From the NCBI GenBank assembly GCA_011321985.1, contig DROB01000283.1, forward strand, positions 1 to 14,990: DNA of 14,990 nucleotides. The letters are read 5' to 3'. This DNA is from Gammaproteobacteria bacterium (GTDB lineage Bacteria; Pseudomonadota; Gammaproteobacteria; SZUA-229). Within the stretch, counting starts at the first letter, position 1, and the number at the start of each line of letters is the position of its first letter. Position numbers and translations under genes: made by a program. Of the stretch, positions 14,224 to 14,990 are shown piece by piece. The notes under the pieces are model-generated. The model was not told the origin of the DNA. It saw only the letters and a list, made by a program, of their open reading frames with translations, and ran no database searches.

Positions 14224-14706
14224 ATGAAAACATTCAAAGAAATTGTCGCAGAAGCCAGCAAGACCATCACCGAACTCATGCCATGGGATGTCGATGAACG
14301 TAAAAAAGCAAACGAAGACCTGATGATCGTCGATATCCGTGAGGAATGTGAGTTTTCACGGTTCCACATCAAAGGTTCGATGCTGGTCCCCAGAGGCATA
14401 CTGGAATCTGCCTGTGAGGAAGAGTACGAGGATGCCATAGCCGATCTGGTCGATGGCCGTGATAAAGAGATAGTCGTCATCTGTCGTTCAGGCTTACGCA
14501 GCGTACTCGGTACACAGATGTTACAGATTATGGGTTTTAAAAATGTCAGTTCGATGAAGACCGGATTGCGTGGCTGGAATGATTACGAATTGCCTTTATA
14601 TGATCTGAAGCAGAATGTATTAGATCCCGATGATGTCGATGAGATGCTCAAAGCCGGCTTCTGCTCCGCCTTCATGCACCCCGATCGCCGAACGATCATT
14701 GCCTGA
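14224..14706 (+). CDS. Single-domain rhodanese-like sulfurtransferase
   Basis: 160-residue cytoplasmic protein with one rhodanese homology domain (about 8-125). Family marks are LMIVDIREECEFSRFHIKGS (33-52), the catalytic loop C-R-S-G-L-R with Cys87 as persulfide-carrying residue, and the final GLRGWNDYELPL (114-125). The six-residue loop is the size for sulfur substrates rather than phosphate. A C-terminal extension of about 35 residues (126-160) goes beyond the usual single-domain length and contains Cys147 in AGFCSAFMHP. No signal peptide. The start is ATG with AGGCAGG at 14201-14207, 16 bp upstream, a weak and distant ribosome-binding site. Located 70 bp after the regulator gene. Delivery of sulfane sulfur toward DsrE/TusA-type carriers is a reasonable inference, not shown. 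Confidence 0.88.
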   Translation: MKTFKEIVAEASKTITELMPWDVDERKKANEDLMIVDIREECEFSRFHIKGSMLVPRGILESACEEEYEDAIADLVDGRDKEIVVICRSGLRSVLGTQMLQIMGFKNVSSMKTGLRGWNDYELPLYDLKQNVLDPDDVDEMLKAGFCSAFMHPDRRTIIA

Positions 14707-14793
14707 AAATACAGTTGCTGCACGAAATGAAAGTCTGCTTCCGACGCAAAGAACGCGAAAAGAACGCCAATAAAACCTTTTTTAGTTTTTTTC

Positions 14794-14824
14794 GTAGGTC
14801 GGGTTAGCGCAGCGTAACCCGACG
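14794..14824 (+). repeat. GTAGG-headed REP-like palindrome
   Basis: After GTAGG (14794-14798) the arms GTCGGGTTA (14798-14806) and TAACCCGAC (14815-14823) are perfectly complementary over 9 bp, with GCGCAGCG between them. The GTAG head plus hairpin places it in the same general class as the elements at 3173 and 9046, but with a different palindrome. Similar 'GTAGGTCGGGTTAGCG' repeats are common in gammaproteobacterial genomes (recalled, not searched). A T-run lies before it on this strand, not after it. Confidence 0.6.
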
Positions 14825-14860
14825 TTTACATTCAACTTTAAAAGATTAAAAGCGATTTAC

Positions 14861-14930
14861 CGTAGAAACGCAGATTAGGGCAGGATGCCCGTAAGTAGGG
14901 CAATGCAGGAGCAATTGCCGAGACGCAGAG
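14861..14930. repeat. Composite repeat with two small hairpins
   Basis: Two short stems are visible: GGGCA (14878-14882) with TGCCC (14886-14890), and GGCAAT (14899-14904) with ATTGCC (14914-14919). The block is flanked by AAACGCAG (14867-14873 region) and GAGACGCAGAG (14920-14930), which look like halves of an 'ACGCAGAG' repeat interrupted by the hairpin part. No coding capacity. Confidence 0.4.
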
Positions 14931-14990
14931 AAAAACGTTTGATTTTACTTCACTGCTGTCCCGTTAACTATTGAAGGAATGAAATCCAGC

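Larger units (their letters stand above)
14707..14990. other. Non-coding right border, rich in decayed repeats
   Basis: No gene is seen in these 284 bases. From left to right they hold a degraded repeat with two copies of AAGAACGC (14750-14768), a T-rich stretch (14778-14792) that could end transcription of the rhodanese gene although no clean hairpin directly precedes it, a GTAGG-headed palindrome, and a block with small hairpins flanked by AACGCAG and GACGCAG. Confidence 0.5.

Overview
The window carries the greater part of a dsr (dissimilatory sulfite reductase) cluster of the sulfur-oxidising type, all on the + strand. The order is dsrA (3' end only)-dsrB-dsrE-dsrF-dsrH-dsrC-dsrM-dsrK-dsrL-dsrJ-dsrO-dsrP-dsrN-dsrR, the order known from Allochromatium vinosum. 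It is followed by a soluble GAF-domain histidine kinase, a NarL-type response regulator and a single-domain rhodanese. DsrEFH and DsrL mark the oxidative direction. Gene order, protein character, moderate GC and the REP-like repeats fit a chemolithotrophic or phototrophic sulfur-oxidising gammaproteobacterium. The genus cannot be fixed from the sequence alone.

Layout: 2-340 is the DsrA C-terminus; 427-1500 is dsrB; 1513-2633 is dsrEFH, packed with 10-12 bp gaps; 2674-3009 is dsrC; 3010-3275 is a non-coding gap with a 20-bp-stem hairpin and an inverted pair of GTAG-type REP-like elements. dsrM, dsrK and dsrL follow (3276-7675), then dsrJ, dsrO and dsrP (7777-10310), a 73-nt near-perfect inverted repeat, and dsrN and dsrR (to 12187). 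Next come the kinase (12207-13352), the response regulator (13506-14153) and the rhodanese (14224-14706). The last ~280 bases hold no gene, only remnants of several repeat families.

How the genes work together (established for the families, inferred here): persulfide sulfur is passed through DsrE (Cys78) and DsrH (Cys20) to the C-terminal Cys pair of DsrC (Cys99/Cys110). The siroheme sulfite reductase DsrAB releases sulfite from DsrC-bound sulfur, and DsrL passes the electrons to NAD+. The membrane complex DsrMKJOP (b-type cytochrome DsrM, HdrD-like DsrK, periplasmic triheme DsrJ, Tat-exported ferredoxin DsrO, NrfD-like DsrP) handles the DsrC thiol/disulfide/trisulfide state. DsrN supports siroheme amidation. 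DsrR is an A-type-scaffold homologue without cysteines.

The core system is known. The less ordinary parts are (1) a NarX/NarL-like kinase-regulator pair directly after dsrR, where A. vinosum has dsrS, making it a candidate regulator of this locus; (2) hairpins or REP-like palindromes in most of the larger intergenic gaps (A/B, C/M, L/J, O/P, P/N), including a 10-bp stem with a GAAA tetraloop, which may set differential expression along one long mRNA; (3) the rhodanese at the end, a candidate sulfur-transfer partner; and (4) a repeat-rich right border.
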